DNA of 64,000 bases from Diospyros lotus (GCF_014633365.1 NC_068349.1:19730753-19794752), one strand, 5' to 3'. Shown: positions 34,541-46,267, counted from the first letter of the stretch. The notes: generated from the letters alone by a model not told the origin. Program-made: numbers and translations.

Positions 34541-34883
34541 TGCGCACATGCACACAAATAATGCTCCCAGCAAGTACATAAATAGCTGGCTCATTATCAA
34601 CAAAAATAATCTGAAGACAACAATCTATAACCAAATACTAGCATATTTAAATGTTATCACTATATGGAATTTCATAATCAATCTGTACTGATAATGTATG
34701 CATACAAAGATCACTTAGGCTGAGAGAGATATGTAGCATTTACATTTGCATCAGTTGGGAAGTCAAATACTGCTGCAGTGGCCCCAGAAATTTGAAATCG
34801 TTGCAGGTGTTGCTTAGTACTCAACGGTGCCAAAATCCAAGCCACTTGATATCAGTGTCATGTCTAACTCATCAATACTGTGT

Positions 34884-37800
34884 TCAATTTTGCTTGAGGT
34901 TTTGGCGAAGCTCAGATCTAGGTTTTGCAACTTCAACAAATATTACCCTGCCATCAAGAAACTGAAAGAAGTGGTTCGGGTTTGATCAGTATCCACTGGG
35001 ACTTCAACCCATTTACATTAATGGCTTGAAAAAGATGTGCAGAAAATATTGACGAAGCCAGAGCCATAAAACACACTATATCCACTAATAGGATGACTAA
35101 ATGGTGAGATCAAAACAAGTTCTTTCTTTACTATTTTTGGTGAGTAGGTTCAGAGTAATTTCCATATAAAAGACACGCATTAAGAAGAAATATGATGACC
35201 ATGTAACTTTTATAATATTCCAATTCTGTCCAATCCTTTCACCATGAGCTACTCCAGGAAGTTGGAAAAAACTTCAAAATCTGACTGCCGGAAGAATTGC
35301 CATCCCATTTTACTGTCCTTAAATAGCACGTAATATGCGGAATAGAATTATTGTAAATTCTGACTCTTAGTCCTTAATATGGAATATTGATCGGGAATAT
35401 GAGACTGGGGTTCCCGATGTTTTCCCAATCTAATGTCACCAGAGAAATGTAAAAAATAAGAAAAAAAACATAGTAGGAAATCAATCATAGTGGTAATCAA
35501 GTGCCAAAAAAAAAAATACTACCCTTATTATGTAAGTTGAATAATAACTTACTTGAATCTCTAAGTTGGCATTTATCTAGAAAAGCTAAGGGAGAAAACA
35601 TTGTTTCTAAGACATCATATTGTATAGAAGTCCCCAATGTGGCTTAGGTGATGACCAACTCACGGCAAGCATGAGATTGTGAGTTTGAACCTTCCCACCC
35701 CCTTTGGTGTGGGCATTTACAGATTTTTCCCATGTAACCCAAAAAAAAAAATGTAGAATAACAATCTAGACTTCCATTGCAGTTAATTAGCCAAAGCCTA
35801 ACCTGTACTTCTCAAGACCTAAAATAAATGAATCTTAAGATTATTCGAAGAATGTTGTGGCATAGCCTCCAAGGGAGAGTCCTCTCGAAGCAGCCAGTAG
35901 ATTGACAATCATCGAAAGGTGTCATCCTTTCGGAAGGCTCTCTTAGGGTTGGAGCAATTCCCTTGGGAGGCCACCATCTGTTCAGGACCAGCTTCTCGGA
36001 CTTGAATGTCTAGGTCTCTACCAAGTCGAGCCAAGCTCCTGGGAGGAGTTTAGAGGGGACCCATCCCCCACCATCGCTACCATGTGTTGTTCTGTAACAA
36101 CGTGGCTCGCTTGTTCTAGGCCCTCTTCCTTCCGGGGGACCTTTCCCACGGCTTTTGTGGGGGGGGGGGGGGGGTTCTCCCGAAGGCCCTTTCCAATCTT
36201 AACCTTGGGACCACGCCGCTTTCAACAAAAGAAGCACTATGCCTCCACAAGAAAGCGCATCGCACCCTTGCACATGAGTGTCATGTGTCCCTGTTCACCC
36301 GTTGCCCATAAATAGCCATCACCCCCCAGCTTCTAGGGCAAGCCAAGGCAAGTAAAGCAAAGCAAGCCATAAATGGCAAGTAAGTTGGCAATAGCAACCT
36401 CCCTCTCGGCCACCATATATCTCCATCACCATCTTTCCCTTCATCTCTACATCACGACATCCTTATATTTTACTATTGCAACATCTTGCACTACACTGTG
36501 ATCGAGTTTGACTTAAGCATCGAAGGGCCCGCACAAGAGAAATCCCTGTGTGCCCCTTGATTGCCTTCTGTCTTGCAGACTTGCTTCTAAGATGGAGAGC
36601 CCCCTAGACCACCACAATATTCCTTAGTCTTCTGATCCCCCCACGGCTCTCCTAGCTAACGAATCGAGCTCTTTCTAGGCTAGCAGACCGGGTCTTCCCT
36701 AGACAGTTTCCTCCTCCGATGATGATGGCAAACCCCACAGGAAGGCCAAGGGACTCCCCCCCACTCTCCTGACTGCTTGTTGAGTTTCCTCGAAACAAAT
36801 AAATTTTAATTATTGTAGTTCAATAACAATAATTTGGGCCGTCAATGGGAAACGTACAAATGGTCGGATAAGAGGTCATCCTAAAGCTCATTTAATCTTT
36901 TTGCCAGATCCATGCAAGGAAGCCCTAAGAACTAGGACTAATACTTCGGGCACACATCAGCCTTTGGAGGCTAATATCATGAGGTCTTTGGAGCCATTCC
37001 TGATGGGTCACGCAATCAGACTAAAATTCTCATTGGTCGTCTGTTTTCTTAATTAGTTCTTTAATCTGTCGACAAATGCTTTGCATCAGTTGACTGACTT
37101 TTTTGCAGATTTCAAATAATGGCTAGTTTTTGCCACATTTAATGCTCTCTAACTCCCTCAAACAGTCAGATTTTTGGAAGCTAGCACCATCAAGTATATA
37201 TAGGTGGTTAGGACTTCATTTAAAGCTCTTAGTGGATTCAACTACCAAGCTAGCAAGTGTTCAGGAACAATTTATTGAGCTTACATTCTTTTCTCTCACT
37301 TATTCATTGTAAAGGCTTGTAATTTATTTATTGCTTAATTCTTTTCAAGCCTTATTTTTTTCATTGAGAGAACTTGTAACTAAGAGGCCAAACTCTTAGG
37401 ACTCTCTTTTCTATTGTGATTCATTTGTTTCCAAGCTTGTAGAGCTTGACGGCCTATCTATTTGATAGGAGGTTGTATCTTCCTAGTCTTTAGACTAGAG
37501 AACCTACTTAGTTTAAGTAGGTGTTTTAGTGGATTTGTTTTTGAAAATCCTTAGTGAAAAGCTAAAGAAATGGACTAGGCTTGGGTAAGCCAAACCATTA
37601 TAAATCCTTGTGTTCTTGTGTGCTTACATTATTTATTTTCTCTTCTTGTAGGTATCCATTCCTCACTTACTTCTTAATTCATTCTTTCACTAGAAAATAT
37701 TTTACATTGTTTAAAGTTTTTGAAAGTCATTAATTTCAAAATAACCAATTCAACCCCCCTTTTGGTGTGTGCCCTAGAACTACATTTCTATCAGCAACTA

Positions 37801-40800
37801 CACTCATCGCAGATGTAGGTCGCGCCAAACTGCATCAACAAAGGGAACAACTTGTTGCAACAACACGCCACTAGGCCCGTCCCCCAAGGTGGCTACAAAT
37901 GTTCACAACTACTTCTTGTTGCAGATGTAGGGCACACCGAACTATGTTAACAAAAGGCGTTTGCACACTGCTTTTGAAGTAACTATCCTCCCCCCAAGGA
38001 GAGACAACCTTCGTCGCCAAGCACACCTCTCTCAAAGACATCAGCTCATACTACGTCAAACCGCCTTCCTTGCTAAGCACACCTCTCTCAAAGACATCAG
38101 CTCATACTGCGTCGCAGATCCTTACAAAGCATTCTTGCCCTACTGCCCGCAGTCCTGTGCAAGGCCACACCCTCTGGTAGCTGTGATCAACATCCTAGTA
38201 TTCTCTCTTAACAAAATCTCAGTTGCGGATGTAGGCTCAATGCTAAACCGCCTTAACAAGATCTCAGTTGTGGATGTAGGGGCAATGCCAAACCGGCCAA
38301 ACAAAACCCTTAACTGCACATGTAAGCGTAATGCTGAACTGCATCAACAAAACTACGATCGCCACCATGAGCAACATCATCATCATCATCATCACGGTTA
38401 AAGTTAGTGTTCACATTATTGCATTGGGTTCAAAGCCCCGCAAATTGGACCGTGATAACAAGTCCATTTAGTGGACATAGACGCAATGTCGAACCACACA
38501 AATCAAAATCTCTAACTATGGACATAGGTTGGCACTCACCGAACCGCGTTACCAAAATCTCATGCGAATGCAGGCTAATTTTCTGTTGACTGCGACAAAC
38601 AAAATGTCAAATCTACAGATGTAGGGCAATTTGAACCATGATAACAAAATATCGGGACTTTGGCACCCCATGGACCTAACCGCGATAACAAATAAGGACC
38701 TTTGGGCTCTCAATCACTTTGGTGGTGCCCCACGAATATAGGCTAGTTTTGCCGAACCACGACATTAAAATCTAGGGGAAAAGGTATTTCCATAATCAAG
38801 AACAAAGATCTATATATAACCTTTGGCAACCAAATGTGCTTTCAATCTGTCAATAGATCCATCAGGACCAGTTTTAATAGTAAAAACCCAGGGGCAACCA
38901 ACTAAGGACTTCCTGAGAGGAAAGGGAATCAAATCCCAAGTCCCATTAGCAAGCAAAGTAAGCATCTCCTCATCTATAGCATGTTGCCAACCAGGATGAG
39001 CAAGAGCCTCTGCATTTGTTTTAGGAATAGAGATAGATGAAAGGTCAAAAACAAACCCCTTGACCTCAAAACCACATTTTAATTGAATCTAACTAGGAAA
39101 AATAATTTTTCCCATTCAGCTTTTTAGTTGTAATCACAGAAGTATCAGATATGCTTGGAACAACAATAGAAGTATTAGAGATTACCTCTGAACCAGACAT
39201 GTTGGGTAAACCCTAGTTTCAACAATCAACACAAGAAGACAACACCAGAATAGCAGATCACAGCCTTAGGGATTCCAGAATTCTGGATTGCTCTTCAGGA
39301 ATTCCAGAACAGCAGATCACAGCTTCAGGAACTCCAGAACAGAAAATCGCACCAGATTTCCAGAAATCTAGAGAATTTCAGATTGCTCAGATTGTAGCTA
39401 TCTCCTAGAGAAGATTTGATGATTGAATTACATCAAATCTGCTCCAATTCTCCAGATTTACTGCTTGATGGCTCTAATACCATGAGAAATGGTATACAGA
39501 ACTGAGAAAAAGAAGAGAGGAAAAGAGAGATTGGAGGGAAAAGATTCATTCAATTCTATTAAGCTAGGGCTACAAGTATTCATACCAAAACCTTGTAATT
39601 GCCACGTACAAGTTACCTAAGCTAGGTACAAGGTACAACTAATATATACAACACACCTAATACAAAGCTAATATGAGTTCTCAACAGCTATTTTTCATGG
39701 ACTAGAATAGCATTGGAAAATGTGTAATGATGAAAGTGTAGCATTGTATCTTGCAGATTACTCTGGGTGGGGCTACACATATAAGGAAATTGCCTAAACA
39801 AATATGGATGGTACAAGTAGCATATGGTGAAAAGGTACTCTACAGAAACCGCCTCCATCAGCCTAAAGAAAATCATCAAGACTAGAGGCCTCTGGCCAGT
39901 AAAATCATGAAGAAGATTATAAACCATTTCCCTTTTGCTGACCCACCAACAGAGAGAAATCGCCACTAAATTGGGATATCGTGGGCATCATCCAATCTTG
40001 GAGGGGATTAAAATAGGGAAGGAAATAAATAAATAAAGTAGCGCCTAAGAACAAAGATTTATGGGGATGGTTCTCCCCCCTCCAATTTGTTTACTTGCAT
40101 TGAGCCAAGCATTTTAAAGTCGACATAAGGTTATCCGTAATAAGGAGAAAGTGGTTCTTGTTGAAGATAAGATGAGCGAAACACTATTGAGATGGTTTGG
40201 TCAAGTGAGAAGGACACTAATAGAGGCTCCTGTGAGGAAAGTGGATGGAATGGAACAAGTATGTATTTCACAAAAAAAAGTAGAGGAAAACTAAGAAAAA
40301 CTTAGTGGGAGACACTTAGTTATGATATTAGTTTATAAGGACCTCATAAAAGATGAGGCCATAGATAGAAATGACTAAAAAGCTAGTGTTCATGTAGCCA
40401 ACCCCTCATAGTGGGATAAAGGCTTGGTATGTTGTTCTATGGTGAGCCAACCATTTAAATATTATTTGTTTTCTTTTGTTCTCTAGTAAGATAACTCGTC
40501 CTTCTTGCACATTTCACTATTTCTTTAGTATTTCCATTTTTGTTAAATATAAAAACTAGTGATGGAAATGGGGCGGGGCAGCCCTGCCCTGTCACTAACC
40601 CCGAGCCTCGTTGGGGCAGGGTCGGGGCATCCCGAACCTGATGCCTTTTTTGCTAAAAAAAAATTAAAATACTATGTTATACATATGCAAATAGTTTTTG
40701 AAATGGTCTAGAGCTTAGGGACATTCCAATGTTATGCATGCACAAATATAAAATGCATTTCAAATAATACTGGCATAAGTTTTTATTTTTTAAGTAAAAT

Positions 40801-43800
40801 AAAAAAGGATATTTTGGAATTCATCTTATTGCCAATGTTTCATAACCTCAAAATGACTTATTTACTTAATTAGTAGAATATATAATATTTATATATATTC
40901 ATGTATATTTTTCTACATTTAATAGAATAGATAATGTATTTATATATAAATATAATATATATATATAGAGAGAGAGAGAGAGCATTGGGGCAGGGCACAG
41001 ATGGTAAATACAATTCCCGCCCTAACCCCAATTGAAAAACAATCTGGGATTCCTCGAACCTGCCCCAACCCTGGTCAAACAGCCTTTGACCCCACCCCAA
41101 TGGAGGCAGGTGAGTAGGTTCAGGTCATTTTGCCAACCTTATATATTACAGAGCCAATGAGCTACGAGTTCAAATGAGAACCAATAGAATCTGCAAGAAC
41201 CAATGACTCGTGCATTATTTACTGGGCACAAATCCATTACATGTGTATCTGTTACCTTTTAGGAATCATCTGTCTCAGTTAACTCATAATCACGAGTCAT
41301 AAAATTATTTCTGTGCGAATGGTTATTTCTGCTTTTTTTTTTGGGGGGGGGGGTGTATGGCGGACCCTTTTTTACCAAACATTTTCTGTTTTCTTGCTTA
41401 TGTCTCAAGTGTCTCAAGTACATAGGTTATGAGTCAACAAAAACTGACTGCTTGTTCCACAGAAAATAACAAGACAAAAACTGTGCGAAGAGTTCAGCCT
41501 GTAAAATTACCACACACAATTATGCTTATCTAGATTGCAAATTTCATACCTTCCCATGCATTCCCTCAATAGCTTTCTTAGATTCCTCCTCTGTCGCATA
41601 AAGAAGGAAAGCAAAGCCTCTTGGTCTATTTGCTTTTCTATCAATCACCAAGTTGACTGCAATAAACAGGCAAGTAATTCCTTCATAAACCAAAATTATT
41701 TTCCAATACATGAAAAATGACACAAGTTTTGTACTTTATTTAAGGACTTTTAATGCACAAGTTAGCACTGCACATTCTCCCACCTTCTACAAGGTCACCA
41801 AATTTCTGGAACGCATTCATCAAGCTCTTTTCAGTGGTTCGAAATGAGAGACCTGCACCATATAGTGGTTTAGCTAACATATCAAAAGACTTCTATTAGA
41901 CCATGTAATTGTAAAGACAAGCACCAGTCCACAAGAACTTCCTGTTTCCCTCCTGAAGGCCTATTTCACCTTTTTTTCTTTCATTTACCTATAAATAGTG
42001 TTAAATAATTGACAAAATAAGATGTGCCAATGCAGCTAGAGCAACCAGTGATCTCTACATTGTAGACCCCTCCCTCCTCCCATCCATTCCCGAACCAATT
42101 TCCCAGCCTTGACAGCTCAGTTCTACATTCTAACCACACATGGAGTCTTCTATTCCCATAGAACCTTTGTCAACTAGATATGGAAAAGGCAAGGATGTGC
42201 GATATGTATCTAACACTTGTATTCAATTAGACATTGGAATCCTCTAAGAAGAAAGAATCTTACATTTTGATAGTTAAAAGAGAAAAAAAATAAAAAATAA
42301 AAAAAATGCACTTTTGGTCTACATGCGGATAGAATTAGACATCACTTTAAACCCTAAATTTCACTTTCTTTCAAGAACGTTCCCATATATAAAATCATCA
42401 TAAGCTTATGGTGTGTCCATGTGCCTGGACAAAACTTTTAGATACATAATCCAATATCCTAAATCAAGATCTTAAAAAAGGTCCCAAACTAGACACATAA
42501 TGTCATGACCAAATACAATTGTCATACTTGATGCCATGCATAGGTAAAAATCTAGATGGCTATATGACCTTTTAACAATAAATATTCAAACTTCCAATCA
42601 AATTTGCACAAATATGAAAGCAAATGAGTGGAAAACTTTAATAGCTGGTATGGAGGAAAAAGAGCAAAATATGATGACTAGAGAAACAAAAGAAAAGGAA
42701 CCAGCAGTTGACATGCAAACCACAGATCCGAACTGATGTAAATTTCTTACCCAGGTGCACAGCAAAGCTGCAGTAACAATTAGAGAATGATTATAAACTG
42801 ATGTAATGGAAAACCCTAATCAATCATGGACAATTGTTCCAGTATACAATATTCATTCTCATTAATAGGCAGAAAGGCCCAGAACCACCAAGATATGAAT
42901 AAAGGCAGTCAGTCATCTTGTTCGAACTAAACGATTTAGCATGCAGGAGATTCAAGTAATATATAATTTTTTGCATAAACAACAGAGAACTAATTTCAAA
43001 TGCTCATCCTGTCCAGTGTCCACTTTTCAGAGCAGCAATATCTTCATTACTGGCTGTTAGTCCTTGTTCGTCTAAATGCTCATCCACTTCTTTTAAAGGC
43101 AAGAACTTACTCTTGCATTTATGGCCTGGAACAAATCTTTCATCACAATTATAACAGAAGCCCTTTTCTCTCCTCTGTTAATAGTTTGTATAGGATTAGG
43201 AGTTGTGGAGAAAACAGGTTCAGGTTTGGTTATTGGTGTCATGGTGCATGTTTTGGAGTCTGGGTTTTGGAGGCTTGATCTTTATCCTCCTGCAACCCAG
43301 CAAAGCCAAAGGCTTGATGTACAGTGCACGGTTGGTGAGCAATAACTTCTCCTGATCCCAGGTTTAAGACCATAAATGAACAGCTTTTTAAGGAAAAGTT
43401 CTATGACCACAAACATTTTTCTGGAAAACAATTCAAATGAAGTCCAATATTCTATCACATCGGTCTGAGTGAATTTGGTAAAGGCATTTTGTGCGTCCTC
43501 AAAGGGAGAAGGGTGAAACCTCAACCTTAGAACCTATTAATATTCCTTCCAGGTTTATATTTGGTGGCTGGTTAGTCCACTGAAACGGGCTAGAAGTAGG
43601 ACCTCAAAGATGAAAATAAACTAGGTTATGTTAAGGGTTTCAAGAATCTGATGGTATTCAAAGTATTGTCGCACTTTGAATAGACAAAAGTAGGATCCTC
43701 TCCTGCAAATAGAGGAAAATCCAACTTGATATTTTTTACGCTGTTGAATCATCGGCATGAAGCAAAATCTGGGTGTATTATGGGGCCCTTTGGTTTGGAA

Positions 43801-45945
43801 TGAAAGAAAATTGGCTGGAAGAATTTGACAAAGGAGTAGGGTGAAAAGAAGAGTTCCGCAAGGTAATAGGGTGAGAAGAAAGAGGAGTTTCTCCATTGAG
43901 TTCAGGACTTGCAGTGGCACCCATCTTATTTTGTGAAAAGAAACTGTAAGAGCTACAATTCCTTCTTGAATTTGCTGAAGTTGCTGCTCTTGCTTCAGCT
44001 GCAGTTCTGCAACTCAACCTTTGATTCAGCCTTTATATCATTCCTCTGCATCAACATATTCTCTTGGAGGGTTCCGATCTGCTTTGAATTTTCTGCAATC
44101 ATGTTTCTAGTTCCTTCAGCCATTCAATCAAGCAAGAGGTAGGTGTTCAGTTGGTGGATTAATGCACTCTCAATGAAAGCACCAAAAGATAGGACTTTAA
44201 GATTAGAGTTACTAGAAATTGAGTTCATTACCAGCTAGTGATTAGCCCTAAACAGAATGAGGGATGGAGACAAATTCTCAAGAGGAAAAGAGATGGAGAA
44301 AAAATTGAAATGCATTTTTCTTATTCCCAGAAAATGAATACAGTTATATACTAGAATATTGGAAGGAAGAGTTTTTTCGGAAGGAACTCTTCAACTATTT
44401 CGCAACCATATAACTATCCTCCAACTAACAATGCAACCAACCAGTAAACTATTTGCAATAAACTAACAGACAATTAATAAACCAATTAACTATACAACAT
44501 TACAATTAACAAATAAACAAAAAATATAACTATTTCAACATATAGCCTTCTCTGCAATAGCTAATTGTCACCCCACTGCAACTCATTTTTTTGTTTCAAT
44601 TGAATCTTGCTAATTCCTCTAGCATTCTTATCATATCACCCAAGCATCATCAAGGCTAGAAATTGAACACACACCTTGGACTCACAAGGTGATGTTGCTG
44701 AACCCTCCCACCACTAAGCTATCACCTTGGGCAAGATTTGGTATTCTTTTTTAAGCAAGGTCATCTTTTGATGTATACCAAAGTAGCAATTTAACTAAGA
44801 CTAGAAGATCTTAATTAGAGAATCTGGTCCTTACTACTATTGGAGCAGATGCCACTGCCAAGAAAAAGAGATGCTATCATCTGGATGCTGAGGACTTAAA
44901 CCACTAGCATACCCGTAAAGAGTACGAGTAACGCCATCTACATGCTATTCCAGCAACAAAATATGAAGCTAAATGGAAGATTAGAATCAAATGACACTGC
45001 TAGCAATCCCATAATATTGACAATGAAGATAATAATTGTCACGACCCAATCTTGAGATCTTGGATATATTACTTGATTTGATGTTCTTATAAGTCACCTT
45101 TAGTTAGCACTTTTGGGTGACAATCCGTAATGTTACAAGTAGGATCAGAACCAATGTAAGACCACTATGGCTGGGTGTGAGCCAGGAAAGTGCTGTGAGA
45201 TTGATTTTGATCAGATTGAGATATGAATTTCTGGTTTGATGAGGAAAGAAGGAAACTTTGTAACAATCCAATTCCACATGAGTATCCTACTAGGGAGATT
45301 TTAGACATATTATTTAGTCTTGTGAACCCACAAGCCACCTTCAAGTTCCAACTAGAACTTTTGAGTGAAGACATGAGATATTACTAAAGTGGTATAAAAG
45401 CTAAGGTCAGGACTACTACCGGATGGGTGCGGACCAGAAAAGTGTTTAGAGATTGACTTTTGCTCAGGCTGTGATATCAGACATCTGGTCCGGCGATGAA
45501 GCTAAGCATTAAAAGAGGGGAGATTTTCAAGATGTAATTCTACATTAATAACCCACCGAAGAAGGCTTGAGTATATTATTTATTTCATAAGTCATCTCCA
45601 ACTAACACTACTTGTAATGTTACGATAACAACACCGCCCTAGTTTTGTAAGCGCAGAGAGAGAGAGAGAGAGAGAGAGAGGCCGACCACTGACGTAAAGC
45701 TTGGTGGAAGTAATTGCGGGGGGCGATTGCGAAGAGGAAGGTGGGAGACACGCCAGAAGAGCAGGGCGACGACCGATTGAGGTGCTTATCCTTCTTCTTG
45801 CTGGGGATCGGAATTGCCATTGTTGGCGTAAAGAAGGGCGGCCGCCATTGCCAAGGCTTGCAGTAATCCAGGGCACTGCTCCAACATCGTTGCGTCGATT
45901 CCATTGATGACCAATGTGGACAACTGCTCTCGCCATCGCTGCCAT
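34884..45945 (-). CDS. Organelle-targeted single-RRM RNA-binding protein, four exons
   Basis: Exons on the minus strand are 45945-45687, 41852-41784, 41656-41550 and 34961-34884 (stop TGA 34886-34884), giving 170 aa; intron phases are 1, 1 and 0. Residues 1-78 are Arg/Ser-rich (MAAMARAVVHIGHQWNRR...), like a mitochondrial or plastid transit peptide. Residues 81-160 form one complete RRM: RNP2 is KLYVSGLS, followed by FRTTEKSLMNAFQKFGDLVE, then RNP1 RGFAFLLY, EEESKKAIEGMHGK and the final strand FLDGRVIFVEVAKPRSEL. The joined segments rebuild the fold without gaps, which supports the exon calls. Introns are 3.8 kb, 127 bp and 6.6 kb. From memory the RRM is closest to plant ORRM-type proteins (Arabidopsis ORRM6, AT1G73530, a plastid RNA-editing factor); I have not verified that. 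RNA binding in an organelle is well supported; a role in editing is inference. The intron 1 donor (GTG|GTCGGC) is weak. Confidence 0.85.
35619..35763 (+). mobile_element. tRNA-derived SINE in intron 3 of the RRM gene
   Basis: A-box-like TGGCTTAGGTG (35640-35650) and B-box-like GAGTTTGAACCTT (35681-35693) are spaced as in tRNA promoters and followed by a short body and an A11 tail ending at 35751. ATTGTATAGAA before and AATGTAGAATAA after suggest a decayed target duplication. Confidence 0.6.
35853..36828 (+). mobile_element. Ty3/gypsy (Tat-like) 5' LTR with PBS, truncated element
   Basis: A GC-rich 976-bp stretch starting TGTTGTGG and ending CAATAACA contains ATAAATAG (about 36309), TTGACTTAAGCATCGAAGGG (typical of Tat LTRs) and a 16-base G run (36159-36174). 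TTTGGGCCGTCAATGGGAA right after it (36833-36851) matches the kind of PBS region seen in Tat elements. Only about 170 bp of interior remain before the next LTR. Boundaries are approximate. Confidence 0.5.
37001..37793 (+). mobile_element. Ty1/copia-like solo LTR
   Basis: Plus-strand LTR pattern: TATATATAGG (about 37194) as TATA box, then a T-rich leader with direct GAGAACTTGTAACTAAG-type words, then CCAATTCAACCCCCCTTTTGG and an end at TTTCTATCA. The CAATTCAMCCCCCC block is characteristic of the 3' end of copia LTRs. No PBS or coding DNA follows. Start TGATGGG pairs with end TATCA; no target duplication is seen. Confidence 0.55.
37800..38775 (+). repeat. Degenerate tandem array of a copia-LTR-end motif
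   Basis: About nine diverged copies of a word near TG(T/C)GGATGTAGG...CAATGCCGAACCRYGTTAACAAAATCT (for example at 37808, 37923, 38222, 38268, 38315, 38470, 38517, 38614 and 38732). The same kind of word occurs once in the copia LTR near 46885-46920. Inside it a 39-bp stretch (38019-38057) is repeated at 38075-38113, 56 bp apart. The open frame of about 146 codons here reads through repeats and has no domain. Confidence 0.6.
38776..39686 (-). mobile_element. Truncated Ty1/copia element with LTR, PBS and a gag-RT deletion junction
   Basis: On the minus strand the 5' LTR is 39686-39483 (TGTTGAGAAC...TTTCTCA, 204 bp), followed at once by TGGTATTAGAGCC (39482-39470). A gag start ATG at 39200 reads MSGSEVISNTS, then TTKKLNGKNYFS. 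After about 40 codons this joins directly to the N-terminal reverse-transcriptase region (about 39070-38776): ALAHPGWQHAIDEEMLTLLA, GTWDLIPFPLRKSLVGCPWV, GPDGSIDRLKAHLVAKGY and LDYGNTFSP. In-frame stops occur. Protease, integrase, most of RT and the 3' LTR are missing. Confidence 0.85.
40100..40440 (+). pseudogene. 3' end of a LINE reverse-transcriptase ORF
   Basis: The translation gives VIRNKEKV, DKMSETLLRWFGQVRR, EAPVRKVDGME, then AIDRND and HVANPS*WDKGL, matching the well-known C-terminus and 3' end of plant LINE ORF2. It is 5'-truncated as usual for LINEs and broken by stops. It lies in intron 3 of the RRM gene, antisense to it. Confidence 0.7.
40557..41141. mobile_element. hAT-like non-autonomous element, 585 bp
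   Basis: The left end TAGTGATGGAAATGGGGCGG and the right end (reverse complement TAAGGTTGGCAAAATG) form imperfect inverted repeats. Subterminal GGGGCGGGGCAG and CCTGCCCCAACCCTGG blocks face each other, as in the other hAT-like copies here. The interior is AT-rich with a (TA)n(GA)n run near 40955-40983. No convincing target duplication. Confidence 0.5.
41853..42984. other. Intron 1 sequence of the RRM gene, no feature
   Basis: Between exon 2 and the gag relic I see no gene or clear transposon. A-rich stretches and a CCCTCCCTCCTCCCATCCATTCCC pyrimidine block (about 42069-42091) are present. Confidence 0.4.
42985..44123 (-). pseudogene. Ty3/gypsy gag relic in intron 1 of the RRM gene
   Basis: Minus-strand translation in shifting frames gives a start MAEGTRNMIAENSKQIGTL (ATG 44123-44121), KLDFPLFAGEDP, YFEYHQI, and a zinc knuckle CYNCDERFVPGHKCKSKF (about 43150-43095; C-x2-C-x4-H-x4-C pattern). 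Several frameshifts and stops make it dead. Protease and RT are absent, so the element ends near 42985. Confidence 0.8.
44183..44540 (-). mobile_element. 5' LTR of the gypsy relic
   Basis: Read on the minus strand it starts TGTTGAAATAG at 44540, has a TATA-like GTATATAACTG and a T-rich leader, then TTTTGGTGCTTTCATTGAGAG, a stretch commonly found at the LTR/interior boundary of gypsy elements with MAEGTR-type gag. The inner end is either near 44220 (…GAACTCA) or near 44183. Same strand as the gag relic beside it. Confidence 0.55.
44620..44745 (-). mobile_element. SINE-like fragment
   Basis: The minus strand shows GGTGATAGCTTAGTGGTGG (44727-44709), a good A box, and GTGTTCAATTTCT (44670-44658), a B-box-like word, about 40 bp apart. 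No clear A tail or target duplication. Confidence 0.4.
45037..45624 (+). mobile_element. Tandem TRIM: three LTRs and two interiors
   Basis: Three related LTR-like segments (45037-45137, 45259-45386, 45533-45624) share TGT(A/C)A starts, an ATATTAYTT middle, an ACTTTTGGGTGA-like or TAACACTAC part and GTAATGTTAC(A/G) ends. After the first and second come primer-site-like words (AGGATCAGAACC; TGGTATAAAAGC). Before the third is AAAAGAGGGGAGA, a PPT. Outer flanks ATAAT and ATAAC match at 4 of 5. It sits in intron 1 of the RRM gene, antisense to it. Confidence 0.6.
45655..45680. repeat. (GA)13 microsatellite next to the intron 1 donor
   Basis: On the gene's strand this is (CT)13 starting 6 bp inside intron 1, directly after GTCGGC. 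Confidence 0.9.
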
Positions 45946-46267
45946 TTGCTTCGAATCACAATCGGGATTTACGGGTACAGTTCAAAAGCTCTTTTACTAC
46001 AGTTCAAAAGCTCTCATCCGCTCAATATGCTTGTGACTATTTCTTTACGGGTAAATTATCGGGGTTTTTTATTTAAATAGTTTATTTTTAAAAATATTAT
46101 CAAAATAATATTGACCTAAACATATTTACTACAGGAATAGTAAGATATTACACAAACATGCCATGGGACCTTGCGGGGCTGTGTGGCACAAATGGAACGT
46201 TTCTATAGTTGGGCTAAGAAACGATTTTAGGAGAAATGTTTCTTAAGATAGTATAATTTTTTGTGAT
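45946..46267 (-). promoter_or_regulatory. Upstream region of the RRM gene
   Basis: Just over 320 bp separate the ATG from the copia LTR at 46268, so the promoter is short or overlaps the LTR. An AT-rich stretch (46065-46120) includes ATTTAAATAG and TTATTTTTAAAAATA words. A duplicated AGTTCAAAAGCTCT lies at 45980-46013. No definite TATA box chosen. Confidence 0.35.

Noticed and set aside
37961..38401. 146-codon frame ending in a His-rich stretch
   Set aside because: It crosses tandem copies of an LTR-end motif and ends in a CATCATCAT run; no protein family.
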